From assembly GCF_907165205.1 (NCBI RefSeq), contig NC_058196.1, positions 6,800,501-6,864,500 of the forward strand: DNA of 64,000 nucleotides, in the 5' to 3' direction. Origin of the DNA: Coccinella septempunctata (taxonomy: Eukaryota > Arthropoda > Insecta > Coleoptera > Coccinellidae). Made by a program: the position numbers and the translations under genes. The notes under the pieces were generated by a model that saw nothing but the letters and a program-made list of their open reading frames with translations, ran no database searches and had not been told where the DNA came from. Positions 21,865 through 32,489 of the stretch are shown in pieces. Each line of letters opens with the position of its first letter. Position 1 is the stretch's first letter.

Positions 21865-23352
21865 TTATGCATGAAATGGTTCTAAATCTTTAATGTGTAT
21901 GTTAATCATTTTTCTACCCCCTGTATCTTTCAGGTCATAGACGACAGGTGAAACAACTTTAACAACGGTGAACGGTCCGGAAAACTTCGGAGCCAACTTT
22001 TCTTCATTGTGGGGGTTTGTCGAATAAATCGCCCTCGGGAATTCTAGTTCCCTTCCATAATTCAAAAATGCCGGTGTGATTCCAGTAGACTCCTGTTCAG
22101 CGGTGTTGATGGCAAACGTTAACTCTCCTATCTTTTCATCCCAGGTTCGTTGATCGGCTTCACAAAACTGTGCTATCATAGTCTTCAGGGTACGGTTAGC
22201 TCTTTCTACAGGGTTGCACTGAGGAGTATACGGTGGTGTGAAACGGTGAGCGATGTTCAGCTCTCGGAGACTGTTCTTGAATAGTCTGCTGTCGAATTGT
22301 ACTCCGTTGTCGGATATTACTAGTTTTGGGCAACCGTATTTCAGGATGACTTGTTCGTAGAGGGCCGAATAAACAGTTTTGGCGGTGGCTTTCCGCAACG
22401 GACGATAGTCTACCCACTTTGTGAACCGGTCTTGCATTACCACGATGTAGGAGTTTCCCTTTTTTGACCGTGGCAATGGTCCTACAATGTCCGTGGATAC
22501 TTCTTTGAACGGCGCATCCGCCATACGGTGTGGTTGCATCTTAACAGGGGTTTTCTGTTGCGAAACTTTGTACTTTCGGCACGATGTGCAGTTTTTCACG
22601 TATTCCGCAATGTCTCTAAACATTCCTGGCCAGTAGTAGTTTCTGGCTATCCGTGCAATCGTCTTGGCAATCCCCATGTGACCTGCTAATTCTGAGTCGT
22701 GGTTTTCCTGCAATATTTCGGTTCGCTGTTCGGTCGGTACACAGAGTTTCCAGGGTTGGCCGGTTCCATCTTCTGTGAAGTCGGATGAGTCCCAGAAATG
22801 TCTTAACAGTTTTCCATTTTCAACGGCGTAGTCAGGAAAATTTGCTGGGTGTTTTTCCACCTCTTGTAACTTCTTGTTGTACCATTTGCACTGGGTTGTT
22901 TCTATTTCGGCCAGGTATACGGAATCTACGGACGGTAACGGTTTAGGTGACGGGTTGTCCGCAGGTGTATTCAGGTATTTTCTCCGGCCCTGCACCTCAA
23001 CAGCTTCTTGAATTTTCGGTGTTGGTTTGGCAATCAGTCGACCTTCCAGGTAACAGTACGCGGTACTGAGGTTAATGGAAAAATTGAACCTTCCTATTAC
23101 GTCCATTCCTAGAATGAGGTCAACTGGTAAATCAGGCACCAACAAAAATTTTACGTCGGTCAAGGAATAATCAGCAAGGTGAACGGCGGTAGTGTAGAGT
23201 TTGGGTGTTGTCGTGGGTTGACCATTTGCAACCACCACGAAACCATTCTCAACATGTTGTGCGGTGATTCCCTTGCTTTCACATTGTTTTGCCACTTTCC
23301 GACTTACGAAACTCTTCGTGGCTCCAGTGTCAATTAATGCTCTGTAGTGTTC
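21865..23352 (-). CDS. Protease-integrase polyprotein without reverse transcriptase, copy 1 (partial)
   Basis: The open frame begins upstream of the first methionine (23295). Within it ALIDTGATKS (about 23320-23350) is the aspartic-protease active site and DLILGMDVIG the second protease landmark. About 60 residues after that the frame goes straight to the region before integrase (KWYNKKLQEVEKHP, then ENGKLLRHF). The zinc-binding H..H..C..C segment follows (HDSELAGHMGIAKT to NCTSCRKYK), then the integrase core with STDIVGPLP, ISDNGVQFDS and NPVERANRT. The C-terminus has FSGPFTVVKVVSPVVYDL. Reverse transcriptase and RNase H are absent with no frame break. Relative to copy 2, about 240 bp of the integrase tail is deleted at about 21995-22005, and the frame stays open. 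The upstream edge is lost at the 320-bp repeat. Confidence 0.85.
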   Translation of the reverse strand, partial: EHYRALIDTGATKSFVSRKVAKQCESKGITAQHVENGFVVVANGQPTTTPKLYTTAVHLADYSLTDVKFLLVPDLPVDLILGMDVIGRFNFSINLSTAYCYLEGRLIAKPTPKIQEAVEVQGRRKYLNTPADNPSPKPLPSVDSVYLAEIETTQCKWYNKKLQEVEKHPANFPDYAVENGKLLRHFWDSSDFTEDGTGQPWKLCVPTEQRTEILQENHDSELAGHMGIAKTIARIARNYYWPGMFRDIAEYVKNCTSCRKYKVSQQKTPVKMQPHRMADAPFKEVSTDIVGPLPRSKKGNSYIVVMQDRFTKWVDYRPLRKATAKTVYSALYEQVILKYGCPKLVISDNGVQFDSRLFKNSLRELNIAHRFTPPYTPQCNPVERANRTLKTMIAQFCEADQRTWDEKIGELTFAINTAEQESTGITPAFLNYGRELEFPRAIYSTNPHNEEKLAPKFSGPFTVVKVVSPVVYDLKDTGGRKMINIHIKDLEPFHA

Positions 23353-23365
23353 TCTGGCTTCTCCG

Positions 23366-23685
23366 GAGATAACGGGCGAAATAAATTCATTTCGAACAAA
23401 TGCTCAGACACGTCGGTTTTTGTTTCGAGGGGAACAACTTTTAAGGTCAAATTCACAACTATATCGCCTTAAACCTTAGTGTTAGAACAACAACCCCCAA
23501 ATTTTCAATGAGGAAGATGGGGTAAATTTCACCTCATTTAGAAGGTCTTTTCATCCTGAGTTCAGCATATTAGTTTTTTCTTCATTTGATTCATTGATTC
23601 TTGAAATATTAACATCTGAATTCGAAATAACGACCGTATGGTCGTCAAGGAAGCTGTCTGAATCGAGCGAATTTATTATTCATTT
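23366..23685. repeat. 320-bp dispersed repeat, copy 2
   Basis: Partner of 14634-14953. It starts within about 15 bases of the point where Ty3-type copy 1 stops matching copy 2, so it may mark or have mediated that breakpoint. It is followed by about 190 bp of unassigned AT-rich sequence. Confidence 0.8.
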
Positions 23686-23879
23686 ATTCTGTAGATTTGA
23701 TGAATCTCAATAACTGCCATACACGATACATATAAATAATGTTCATTTCTCTCATCAACTATGAGGGTAGAAATATTTACGGATTTTAATTTTATGGTAG
23801 AAACAGTGAAAAAATATAATATTCGATAATATCCACAATTTAAGGGTATATTATATTTTCCAGTATTTGTAAATATTTT

Positions 23880-24086
23880 TCATCTGTTAGATTTCCACCG
23901 ATAAAAATTGGCCCAATAAGTCGACCACCATAAATACCAATCCATACATTCAATTTTTCTGGTAGTGTTCTGGAAGTATGGATTTCATGAAGAATCCTTG
24001 GATTCCCATCTGACCAATAGCGACAATTTTGACGGTAAACAGTTGAATTGACGAAAAAGGTGCATTCGTCAGCGAAACAGATGTTG
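23880..24086 (-). pseudogene. Tc1/mariner-type transposase fragment (catalytic part)
   Basis: The - strand reads ICFADECTFF with the first catalytic aspartate, then NCRYWSDGNPRI and LNVWIGIYGG, typical of DDE transposases of this superfamily. It differs from the transposase at 8866-9998. The frame ends where the LINE at 24087 begins. The N-terminal part is at 25833-26030, so the LINE split one gene. Confidence 0.72.
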
Positions 24087-25832
24087 AAAAGAAAGTTTTA
24101 ACAGCATTTGTAGATCTATCATCGGCGTACGATACGGTGTGGAAAGATGGTTTAATTTTTAAACTTCACAGTCACTTAAAATGTGATAAAATGGTTCGTT
24201 TGATAGAAAATATATTATCTGATCGAAGACTTCTCGTTTTTGTTAATGATAAAAGCAGTAGTTTCAAAACTTTAAATAATGGACTTCCACAAGGATCGGT
24301 ATTATCTCCTCTTCTTTTCAATTTATATTTATGTGATATCCCCGATACGTCTTCCGAAAAATTTATTTACGCCGATGATATTGCTCTTGCTTTTCGCCAT
24401 TCTGATTTCGAAGTAATAGAAAATACTTTAACGCAAGACTTAGAAATCCTGAAAAATTATTTCCTTGAATGGCGGTTATGTCCTAATCCAAATAAAACAG
24501 AAGTTTCCTGTTTCCATTTAAATAATCAGCAAAAATATAGAAAATTGAAAGTAACTTTTAATGATGATGTTTTACAACATAATTTCAATCCTAAATATCT
24601 CGGAATAAAATTAGATTCTTCATTGAATTTTAAGGTTCATTTGGAGAGTTTACGTTTGAAATTAAAATCGAGGAACAATATAATTCAAAAATTAGCTGGT
24701 TCTTCATGGGGTGCTGATGCCATCACACTTCGTACGGCAGCTTTGGCCCTAGTTTTTTCTGCTGCTGAGTACTGTTGCTCTGTTTGGTTCAACAGTGCTC
24801 ACGTCAATAAAATCGACACCATACTCAATGATTCTATGAGGATCGTTACGGGGACTATCAAATCTACACCTTTGCATTGGTTACCCGTTCTGTCAAACAT
24901 CGTACCACCTCATATTCGCCGACAGGTGGCAGTCTCGAAGTCTTGGAATAAATTCCATTCCTACCCAAATTCATTTCCAATTTTATCATATTTACCAGAT
25001 TCTAGAAGTGCCAGATTAAAATCGCGTAAGCCTTTATGGACTAATGATTTTCTGTATTCAACTAATAACCATAAAGAATTTTGGCAATCAGAATGGAATT
25101 CATGTAATCTCTTTAATAAAGATTTGATTACTGATCCTTCAAAAAAAGTTCCTGGCTTTGATCTTCCAAGAAAAATTTGGTGTACACTAAATCGACTGAG
25201 GACTGACCATGGTCGGTGTAATAGCATGCTCTTTAGGTGGAATGCTGTTGATAGTCCAAGATGTGAGTGTGGTGCAGAAGAAGAAACTATAGACCACTTG
25301 GTAAAGAGTTGTCGAATATATCGTTTTCAGGGTGGTTTCGAAGGTATTCATTCGGTTACCGATTCTTTTTTGAGTTGGGTTACTAATTTCAAAATTATTT
25401 AATGAGTAATATAAAATTCAATACACCCCTCTCGTTTTTTTTCTTTCTTTTTTGTTTTCAGATTATTCTTCGTCAACCATCATAGTAGAAAGAATGGGAA
25501 GAAGTTTTTGGATTTTGTCATATGAAGAAGATGTCCTTCAATTTCAATTATTTTCAGCTTATTCTTTACACAAATACATCATCATTACACTTATACGGGC
25601 AAACAGAGAGTTTTTTCTGAGGTTTTTATCTCTGTTTTTTTTCATGTATCATACGAAGATATGTATGGTACCCCGTTGACATTTTTCCTCTGCTTACACT
25701 GAGATCTGGAACGAGAAACAGGTTTTTAGGATCTGTCTCTTGTTCCATTTCTTTACACCCGCTTCATTGTTATTTTCAGATTGTAAAAGTTTGTAACACT
25801 CTTTTTCAAAAGAACATATATATATATATATA
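24087..25832 (+). mobile_element. 5'-truncated APE-type LINE inserted in a transposase gene
   Basis: Starts within the reverse-transcriptase domain (AFVDLSSAYDTVW at about 24100-24138), keeps the C-terminal part and 3' UTR, and ends in an AT dinucleotide run (about 25807-25832). Transposase sequence lies on both sides in the opposite direction. 5' truncation is the normal outcome of target-primed insertion. Confidence 0.78.
24100..25402 (+). CDS. LINE reverse transcriptase (partial, C-terminal)
   Basis: About 430 residues remain, in one frame. Landmarks: DLSSAYDTVW (first catalytic aspartate), NGLPQGSVLSPLLFNLY, FIYADDIALAF with the catalytic pair (about 24365-24395), YLGIKLDSSLNF and the thumb-like WFNSAHVNKID. 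The C-terminus ends in a CECGAEEETIDHLVKSC zinc-knuckle-like motif, common in Jockey/I-group LINEs. Endonuclease and ORF1 are lost by 5' truncation. The frame is open to its natural stop, which points to a fairly recent insertion. Confidence 0.85.
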
Positions 25833-26030
25833 TTCGATGAATTTTATAAGGGTAAAATTTGTTGATTTTCAGAATTTTTTGAATAACCGTTCTCCTGATT
25901 TTTATGATATCGGCCAGTTTTCTCGTGCTCAATGTCGGATAAGCAGTAACTTGTCCTAGAATTTCAGTAACATCTTCTTCATTTTTTACACGGTTTCCAC
26001 GGTTGGGATTTTTCATCTCATTGGCCACTG
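25833..26030 (-). pseudogene. Tc1/mariner-type transposase fragment (N-terminal DNA-binding part)
   Basis: The - strand reads NEEDVTEILGQVTAYPTLSTRKLAD followed by a helix-turn-helix-like ending in ILKINKFYPYKIH, the usual paired helix-turn-helix of these transposases. It is separated from the catalytic part (23880-24086) by the LINE. Sequence further right (26030-26230) may contain more of the start, but only short broken frames are seen. Confidence 0.65.
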
Positions 26031-26319
26031 ATCCAGTTTCCTGAAATTTTTTTACAAGTTCTTAGTTGTACTTTCTGCAGACGTGCCTTTCTGGGTGCAA
26101 TCAATTGAATAAATCTGCTGTATGACTCCCGCAAGTATCATGAAAAATAAAGACAAAATTTGAATTTTCCTGCCAAAGAATAAACCATTTTCACCTTAAT
26201 TGTTGAAGAAAGTATTTACCAATAATTATTATTTCATTGTCTAATGTTGACAATTAACAATTACCATCGTAATCACAGAATGAATTAGACAAATAAATTG
26301 ATGAATAATAGAAACGAAG

Positions 26320-26660
26320 TACTTCAGTGTGTAGTTTTTAATCTTCAGTTAAGAACCAAGCGCTTTTGACAAAATTGTCATCATCAGGATTCTCTGGAAG
26401 GGTAACTATGCTTATTTTAAGAGAGATGTGCAAAATTTATCTTGATAATCTCCCGTCCAGGAATAACACCACAGGCGGCATGCGGGAGAGTCAAATGTAA
26501 TTAAAATTAGATGTTAGAATCAAGTCCAGTTTTTCGCCATAAGGAACAAACGAATATAAACACAGTTATCTGTCATTCGATGAAAAAACAGAGAAATAAT
26601 GAATGACTTGTAAATGAAGCGTGACCTATGACAAGTAAAACAAGTGACACGCGAATTTGG
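26320..26660 (-). other. PLE terminal region with hammerhead-like core
   Basis: The - strand reads CCTGATGATGACAATTTTGTCAAAAGCGC at about 26366-26394: a CTGATGA box, a perfect TGACAA/TTGTCA stem, then AAAGCGC where a hammerhead has GAAA. PLE reverse-transcriptase sequence on the + strand lies 500 bp to the right, so the piece may belong to that or to another PLE. The segment ends at the palindrome GGTGGCGCCACC (about 26651-26666), next to the start of the duplicated segment. Confidence 0.42.
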
Positions 26661-26664
26661 TGGC

Positions 26665-27259
26665 GCCACCTTACAATAACACAATCTATAAACAAAATTA
26701 TGATGTCAACAAACATACAAAAAATTAATATAGCACATTGACAAAACGTTAAAATATGTGTAATGCAATGAAATACAGTCAATTTTAAAATGCCGCCTTT
26801 ATAAAGGCGGAAAAATCACCATGGGAGCAAGCTCTTGAACAATGGGATGAAGACGTTATTAAGGTTCACTTGTGTGGAAAATAATAGTGCGCCGGTACAG
26901 GTACGTGGACGATATCTTCGTCATTCTGGACGGCGTTCCTGATGATGCTCATGCTTTGTTGGACTTCATCAACACAATGCATCCGAGGATAAAATTCACC
27001 TTGGAGCTGGAGGTCAACAGATCCATAAATTTTCTAGATCTCATTATCTCCAGATCGGAGGATAGCTCCTTGACGTTCGAGATATATAGAAAGAAGACAC
27101 AAACCGATCATATAATACCATCCCGATTGTGCCACCCCATAAGCAATAAGATGGCAGCCTTGCGTTGTTACATTCATAGAGCCCTCAACATCCCCTTATA
27201 TCAAGCTAACAGAGAGAAAGAGTTCAATATAATTAAACAAATGGCATTGAATGATGACT
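26665..27259 (+). pseudogene. PLE reverse transcriptase fragment with catalytic block (duplicated copy 2)
   Basis: Nearly identical to 15600-16192, but the catalytic motif is an intact YVDDIFVI (about 26896-26919). The frame is interrupted by the Ty3-type element at 27260. The PLE resumes at 35917 after the repeated GACT. This establishes that the Ty3-type element inserted into a PLE. The 18-base hairpin word CCGCCTTTATAAAGGCGG recurs at about 26791-26808. Confidence 0.87.
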
Positions 27260-28657
27260 TGTAACGTGGTTACCTCGGAGAAAACTTATCTCGAGCGCCA
27301 GCTATTCTTTTCACTAGGAAGAATAACAAACCTACCAGAGTAGCTGCTAGTCGGAGACAGAGTTCGCTGTTATCTAGGGTGGTAGCGATAACGAAGTAGT
27401 CAAAATCGGATTATGTAAAAGTTTATTCACACCTTCGGAAACTAATTATATGTACAAGGGAGATATGTGTAGGTGAGATATGTGTAGGTATGAAATATGA
27501 GTGAATCTATAAGCGAACATACATTCGGGAAATTCTATCCGGTTACGAGCACTTTATGAAGTTTATACCGGGTGCAGTGAAAAATTAAAGGTTCAATAAA
27601 ATGCGCCCACCAGTACTGACGGAATGAATAAGGACTTGCTATACGGTATCGGAATGTAGTTGTACTTCTCCAGAAATAAAACACAACCAGGGCGGATTTA
27701 TTTGAGACTTTTATTCGCCACCCCAAGGGCTATAACGCACCATGACTGATAGCGAAAAAAAGGTCTATTTTTAGAGCAACTACGGGATTTCACTGACTAC
27801 AAGCGGTATCTCTTATTCTCCCCCAAGGGCTATAACGCGCCATGACTGATAGAAAAGAAGAGATTTCGGATTCAACATTTATGACGCGGAACGCGTACAG
27901 GGGGGGGTTGACGGGACTTTCCCTTCAGTACCCCAAGGGCTTGCGCACCATGACTGATAGCGAAGGGAAAAGTCAGACTCTCGAAACAGGGTGAAGAACG
28001 ATAAAATACAACAGAAAGCGATACAGTACAGCAGTGTCAAAGTCAAAGAAGTAACCGGTATAGGTCTAACAAAGAAACTGAACGATACAGACGGGGACCT
28101 ACCTCCTTTGTTTCAGGCACTCGCGAAAAATCAAAGGAAAGAAAAAAAACTAAAAATCGATTCGTAATAGCACTGATGCAACACAAAAATTATTCTCAAA
28201 CGGCGAAACTCAGAAAATACGGAGAACTAACTGAAGTAAAAGGACAGAATCTAAAGCAGAAATCACCACGTTAAAGACTGAAGTTAAAACAGCGAAAAGT
28301 CAAAAGTAAGTACTGAAGTAAACGAGCAAAAGTGACCGTCGCGGAAGAAAATTTGCTTTTATAGGCAAATCCATCCTCACGGTAAAAATCTGAAAATTCC
28401 AGAATGCGACAAGAATGAAAAACGTCGTCAGCTCCGGTTTATCGCATATCAACATCAGAAAAACGACGAAATCTTCAACGGCATGCAAGAAAAACAACGT
28501 TCAACACAGATAAACGGTTTTTTACATTTACTCTGCCTATCGGAATGAACGTACGGAATATTCGAGAATTAAAATATTTTCAAAGAAGGAAATGTAAAAC
28601 GAAAGAAATGCACTAAAATAAATTCCAATTTTCCTCAGAAAACTGGGGTTCATTACA
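27260..28657 (-). repeat. 3' LTR of Ty3-type copy 2
   Basis: 1398 bp, + strand ends TGTAACGTGG and TTCATTACA. It is very similar to the LTR at 34533-35916. A small local duplication of GTGAGATATGTGTAGGT (about 27473-27489) is unique to this copy. Three repeats of the ACCATGACTGATAG motif are present (about 27738, 27840, 27947). Confidence 0.92.
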
Positions 28658-28665
28658 CCCCCTGT
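28658..28665 (-). promoter_or_regulatory. Polypurine tract
   Basis: On the - strand ACAGGGGG lies immediately before the 3' LTR start TGTAATGAACC, the expected plus-strand DNA primer site. Confidence 0.75.
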
Positions 28666-29906
28666 AGCTCGGAAGAAATTAACTTACGATGAAATAGTGA
28701 GTTTAATTTCACGACTCTATCTACCCCTAGAAATAATGACCTTACTTTCGCGCGCGCCACCTATATGTGCATGTGACCGGACTTACAAGTGAAGTGACCT
28801 TGTCACTGAAGTACCTATTCCTCTCTATGGTTGGCAGTGGTAGTTCCAAACGCAGAAACGTCAGCGTCAGTCATTTCGGCACAGGTCTCCGCCATCTTGT
28901 CAAAGAATTTTGTTCAGCAATTCCGTGCGTGGATGTTCAATTATTATAGTGGAAAATCTTTTTTCTCCATGTGGAAATCCATCTTTATCGCTGGTCGGAT
29001 ACGTGCCATGTTCCATCCCTCCGGTGAGTACCCAATTTAACTGTGTTTGGCGGATGTTTGAATTCCATCGTGGTTTTGTAGGTTAACCAGGATTCGTGGG
29101 AGCTGCAACAGGTGGAAAGCCTCGGACAGTTCGACGTGGGGGCTCAATGGACTGGTCTGCCCCTTCCGACCTGGTTACACGGACGTTGGGACTCTCGGAG
29201 CCGGTATGAGACTTGCAGGTGGGTAATTTCTTACAATAAATTCTCCGATCTTCATCGTTCCTCGTTGTCCACTTTTTCTTGGAACGGTTTTCCTCTGTTT
29301 TCTGTTTTCAGGTAGACGGTGTTTTCTTCAGGTAGACAGTGTTAAATTGACGGTACTATAATTTCGGTTCGGTTCAGAATAGAAATTAGTTAGATCCATT
29401 GGATTAATAGACGGATATACTCAGTTGAAATGTGAAACAGTATCCTTTATTAGTACTCCTCACATAAATATAAGATTTTTATTTAATTGCATGCTGAACG
29501 GATTAAAATCTGTATATACAATATTTCGGTCAACGGTGGTGCATGTACGGAATTTGAAAGGAATTGTTACGGCGTAGTTGGTTATAATTATGCTGAATAA
29601 CGTGCTTCAAATTTACGAGATTTCTCCTTGCAGGTGGCATCGGCTTCTCTGGGTGGCATGCGGAACCTGTTCAACTTCTTCCGGGGTGGTTCTATCCGCT
29701 GATTCTTGGAGACAGATTGTCTGGATGCACTGGTTCTGGTTGGTCGAGAAACAACAGTTATTCAGATAAACAGGTAAACGGAAAATAATAATATAATCGG
29801 TAATGGAAAAAAAAATATATATTCGTTAACGGAAAAAAATAACGGATTTCCTCCTTTCAGAGGTTATTTCTATAGAACGGTTAACGGATCATGACAATAA
29901 TATATA
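28658..29906 (+). other. Noncoding/antisense exon-like cassette, copy 2
   Basis: Matches 20592-21864 with scattered changes and a short deletion near 29480. Splice-like + strand signals are kept at the corresponding places. The block at 29083-29218 has one extra G relative to copy 1 (about 29138). No sense-strand gene is visible. Confidence 0.35.
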
Positions 29907-30290
29907 TTATGCATGAAATGGTTCTGAATCTTTAATGTGTATGTTAGTCATTTTTCTACCCCCTGTATCTTTCAGGTCATAGACGACAGGTGAAACAACT
30001 TTAACAACGGTGAACGGTCCGGAAAACTTCGTAGCCAACTTGGCGGCGAAACTGTCAACGGCCGAGGATAAAGGACGGTCCCGGCGTAGAACTAGATATC
30101 CCACATGGTATCGGACTTCTCTTCGTCGAAGATTGTAATGGTGAGCATGTTGTTGGAAGGCACGGTATAGTTTAGTACGGACGAACTCATAAGCCTCCTG
30201 GAGATGTCTGATCTGTTGAGTACGGTAAGTCATGTCTCTGTTTTCTTCTTATGGACGGTTGGATTCTCCGTTCATTTCTTCATTGTGGGG
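29907..30290 (-). pseudogene. Integrase C-terminal region, copy 2
   Basis: The 29907-30233 frame reads RTKLYRAFQQHAHHYNLRRREVRYHVGYLVLRR then KFSGPFTVVKVVSPVVYDL, the tail of Ty3 integrases that contacts DNA and chromatin. It is separated from the core by a stop or frameshift near 30245. About 240 bp of this part are missing from copy 1, which joins core and tail directly. Confidence 0.8.
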
Positions 30291-31640
30291 GTTTGTCGAA
30301 TAAATCGCCCTCGGGAATTCTAGTTCCCTTCCATAATTCAAAAATGCCGATGTGAATCCAGTAGACTCCTGCTTAGCGGTGTTGATGGCAAACGTTAACT
30401 CTCCTATCTTTTCATCCCAGGTTCGTTGATCGGCTTCACAAAACTGTGCTATCATAGTCTTCAGGGTACGGTTAGCTCTTTCTACAGGGTTGCACTGAGG
30501 AGTATACGGTGGTGTGAAACGGTGAGCGATGTTCAGCTCTCGGAGACTGTTCTTGAATAGTCTGCTGTCGAATTGTACTCCGTTGTCGGATATTGCTAGT
30601 TTTGGGCAACCGTATTTCAGGATGACTTGTTCGTAGAGGGCCGAATAAACAGTTTTGGCGGTGGCTTTCCGCAACGGACGACACTCTACCCACTTTGTGA
30701 ACCGGTCTTGCATTACCACGATGTAGGAGTTTCCCTTTTTTGACCGTGGCAATGGTCCTACAATGTCCGTGGATACTTCTTTGAACGGCGCATCCGCCAC
30801 TCGGTGTGGTTGCATCTTAACAGGGGTTTTCTGTTGCGAAACTTTGTACTTTCGGCACGATGTGCAGTTTCTCACGTATTTCGCAATGTCTCTAAACATT
30901 CCTGGCCAGTAGTAGTTTCTGGCTATCCGTGCAATCGTCTTGGCAATCCCCATGTTACCTGCTAATTCTGAGTCGTGGTTTTCCTGCAATATTTCGGTTC
31001 GCTGTTCGGTCGGTACACAGAGTTTCCAGGGTTGGCCGGTTCCATCTTCTGTGAAGTCGGATGAGTCCCAGAAATGTCTTAACAGTTTTCCATTTTCAAC
31101 GGCGTAGTCAGGAAAATTTGCTGGGTGTTTTTCCACCTCTTGTAACTTCTTGTTGTACCATTTGCACTGGGTTGTTTCTATTTCGGCCAGGTATACGGAA
31201 TCTACGGACGGTAACGGTTTAGGTGACGGGTTGTCCGCAGGTGTATTCAGGTATTTTCTCCGGCCCTGCACCTCAACAGCTTCTTGAATTTTCGGTGTTG
31301 GTTTGGCAATCAGTCGACCTTCCAGGTAACAGTCCGCGGTACTGAGGTTAATGGAAAAATTGAACCTTCCTATTACGTCCATTCCTAGAATGAGGTCAAC
31401 TGGTAAATCAGGCAACAACAAAAATTTTACGTCGGTCAAGGAATAATCAGCCAGGTGAACGGCGGTAGTGTAGAGTTTGGGTGTTGTCGTGGTTTGACCA
31501 TTTGCAACCACCACGAAACCATTCTCAACATGTTGTGCGGTGATTCCCTTGCTTTCACATTGTTTTGCCACTTTCCGACTTACGAAACTCTTCGTGGCTC
31601 CAGTGTCAATTAATGCTTTGTAGGTAGTGTTCTCCGGCTA
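30249..31640 (-). CDS. Protease-integrase polyprotein without reverse transcriptase, copy 2
   Basis: The 440-residue frame (first methionine at 31571) matches copy 1 almost residue for residue. The protease active site IDTGATKS lies just upstream (about 31597-31612). The second protease landmark DLILGMDVIG is followed after some 60 residues by the linker before integrase, then the zinc-binding and catalytic segments (STDIVGPLP, ISDNGVQFDS, NPVERANRT). The reverse transcriptase-RNase H block is missing at exactly the same place as in copy 1. A 4-base GTAG duplication at about 31620-31627 breaks the frame between nucleocapsid and protease. The domain's end at 30249 is premature. Confidence 0.85.
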
Positions 31641-32489
31641 TCTTAACTTCGACAAGCGGTCGGTTATCATTCCAGGCAGTCGATGTCATGGGAGTCAGTG
31701 TATTGGGAGATATGGTCGACTCCTTCTCCATACCTCCGTCTAGTTTTCCGGACGGCAGGGACAATCTCGTGAGAGAATATGTTTCCTCTAGCATCGAGAA
31801 CAGAAGATTTTCGGTGGCCTGCGACATTCTCGACGCATGTGACCATATCCACCACATCGGAAACACTGTGTCTGGAAGGACACTCTCCTCCCTGATGAGG
31901 ATTCGGTCCGGTCAGCGTGGCTATTTTCGGCTCGACGGCGGGGTGGCGTTGTTGCAGGTCTGGATCGACCTTCGGACCTGTCTTCAGAAGTCGGACGGTG
32001 AGATTCCTGTTGCTGGACTATTGATTCTCTGGACCTGGGTGGCTTTGGACGGCTTTCTCCCGGCGGAGAAAGTCGTGTCTGGTTGGCTTGTGTCGGCGGG
32101 ACTAGTTCCCTGTGATCAGTTGTTTGGCGAACCTGTTCTCCGGTATCCATAGAAAAGCTTGCTTGATATCTGTTCAGTTGACGGGGACTGTATGTCAGGT
32201 GAGGTTCCTCCACAAAACCTGGTTTGGAGGGTGGCCGGGTGTACTGGCTCATCTGCCACTGGACCAGTTCAAAAAGTTTTCCCTTACGGAGAAGTTCATC
32301 ATAAGTCTTGGTCTCCTGGAAGGCCAAGGCTTGCTGTAAGGGCGGGATCAACTTCTCTCGGATAAGCCGGATCTGCTCCACCTCGGATGGTTTTGCATAG
32401 GTGAGTTTCTGGAATGAGTTCTGCATCCGGGTAACATATAGAAGCAACTTTTCTTCAGGGCCTTGTGTTCGCCTTTTTATTTCCTCCAA
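31606..32489 (-). pseudogene. Gag: capsid C-terminal half and nucleocapsid
   Basis: The 31788-32489 frame reads LLLYVTRMQNSFQKL and PSEVEQIRLIREKL, matching the helical retrotransposon-Gag capsid domain. After a Ser/Pro/Arg-rich linker comes CFRCGGYGHMRREC, a CCHC zinc knuckle that binds RNA, and a second CSRC start. A frameshift near 31790 moves the end into the 31606-31866 frame (VEVKIAGEHY), which leads into protease. Confidence 0.8.

Larger units (their letters stand above)
16193..23352 (-). mobile_element. Ty3-type LTR element lacking reverse transcriptase, copy 1 (truncated)
   Basis: Runs on the - strand: its 3' LTR is at 16193-20591 (interrupted by a PLE), then about 1.27 kb of noncoding sequence, then protease-integrase. 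At about 23352 it breaks off next to the 320-bp repeat, so gag and the 5' LTR are absent. It parallels 26665-31625 of the complete copy, including the PLE sequence to its left, so it came from duplication of a whole segment and not from a second insertion. Confidence 0.85.
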
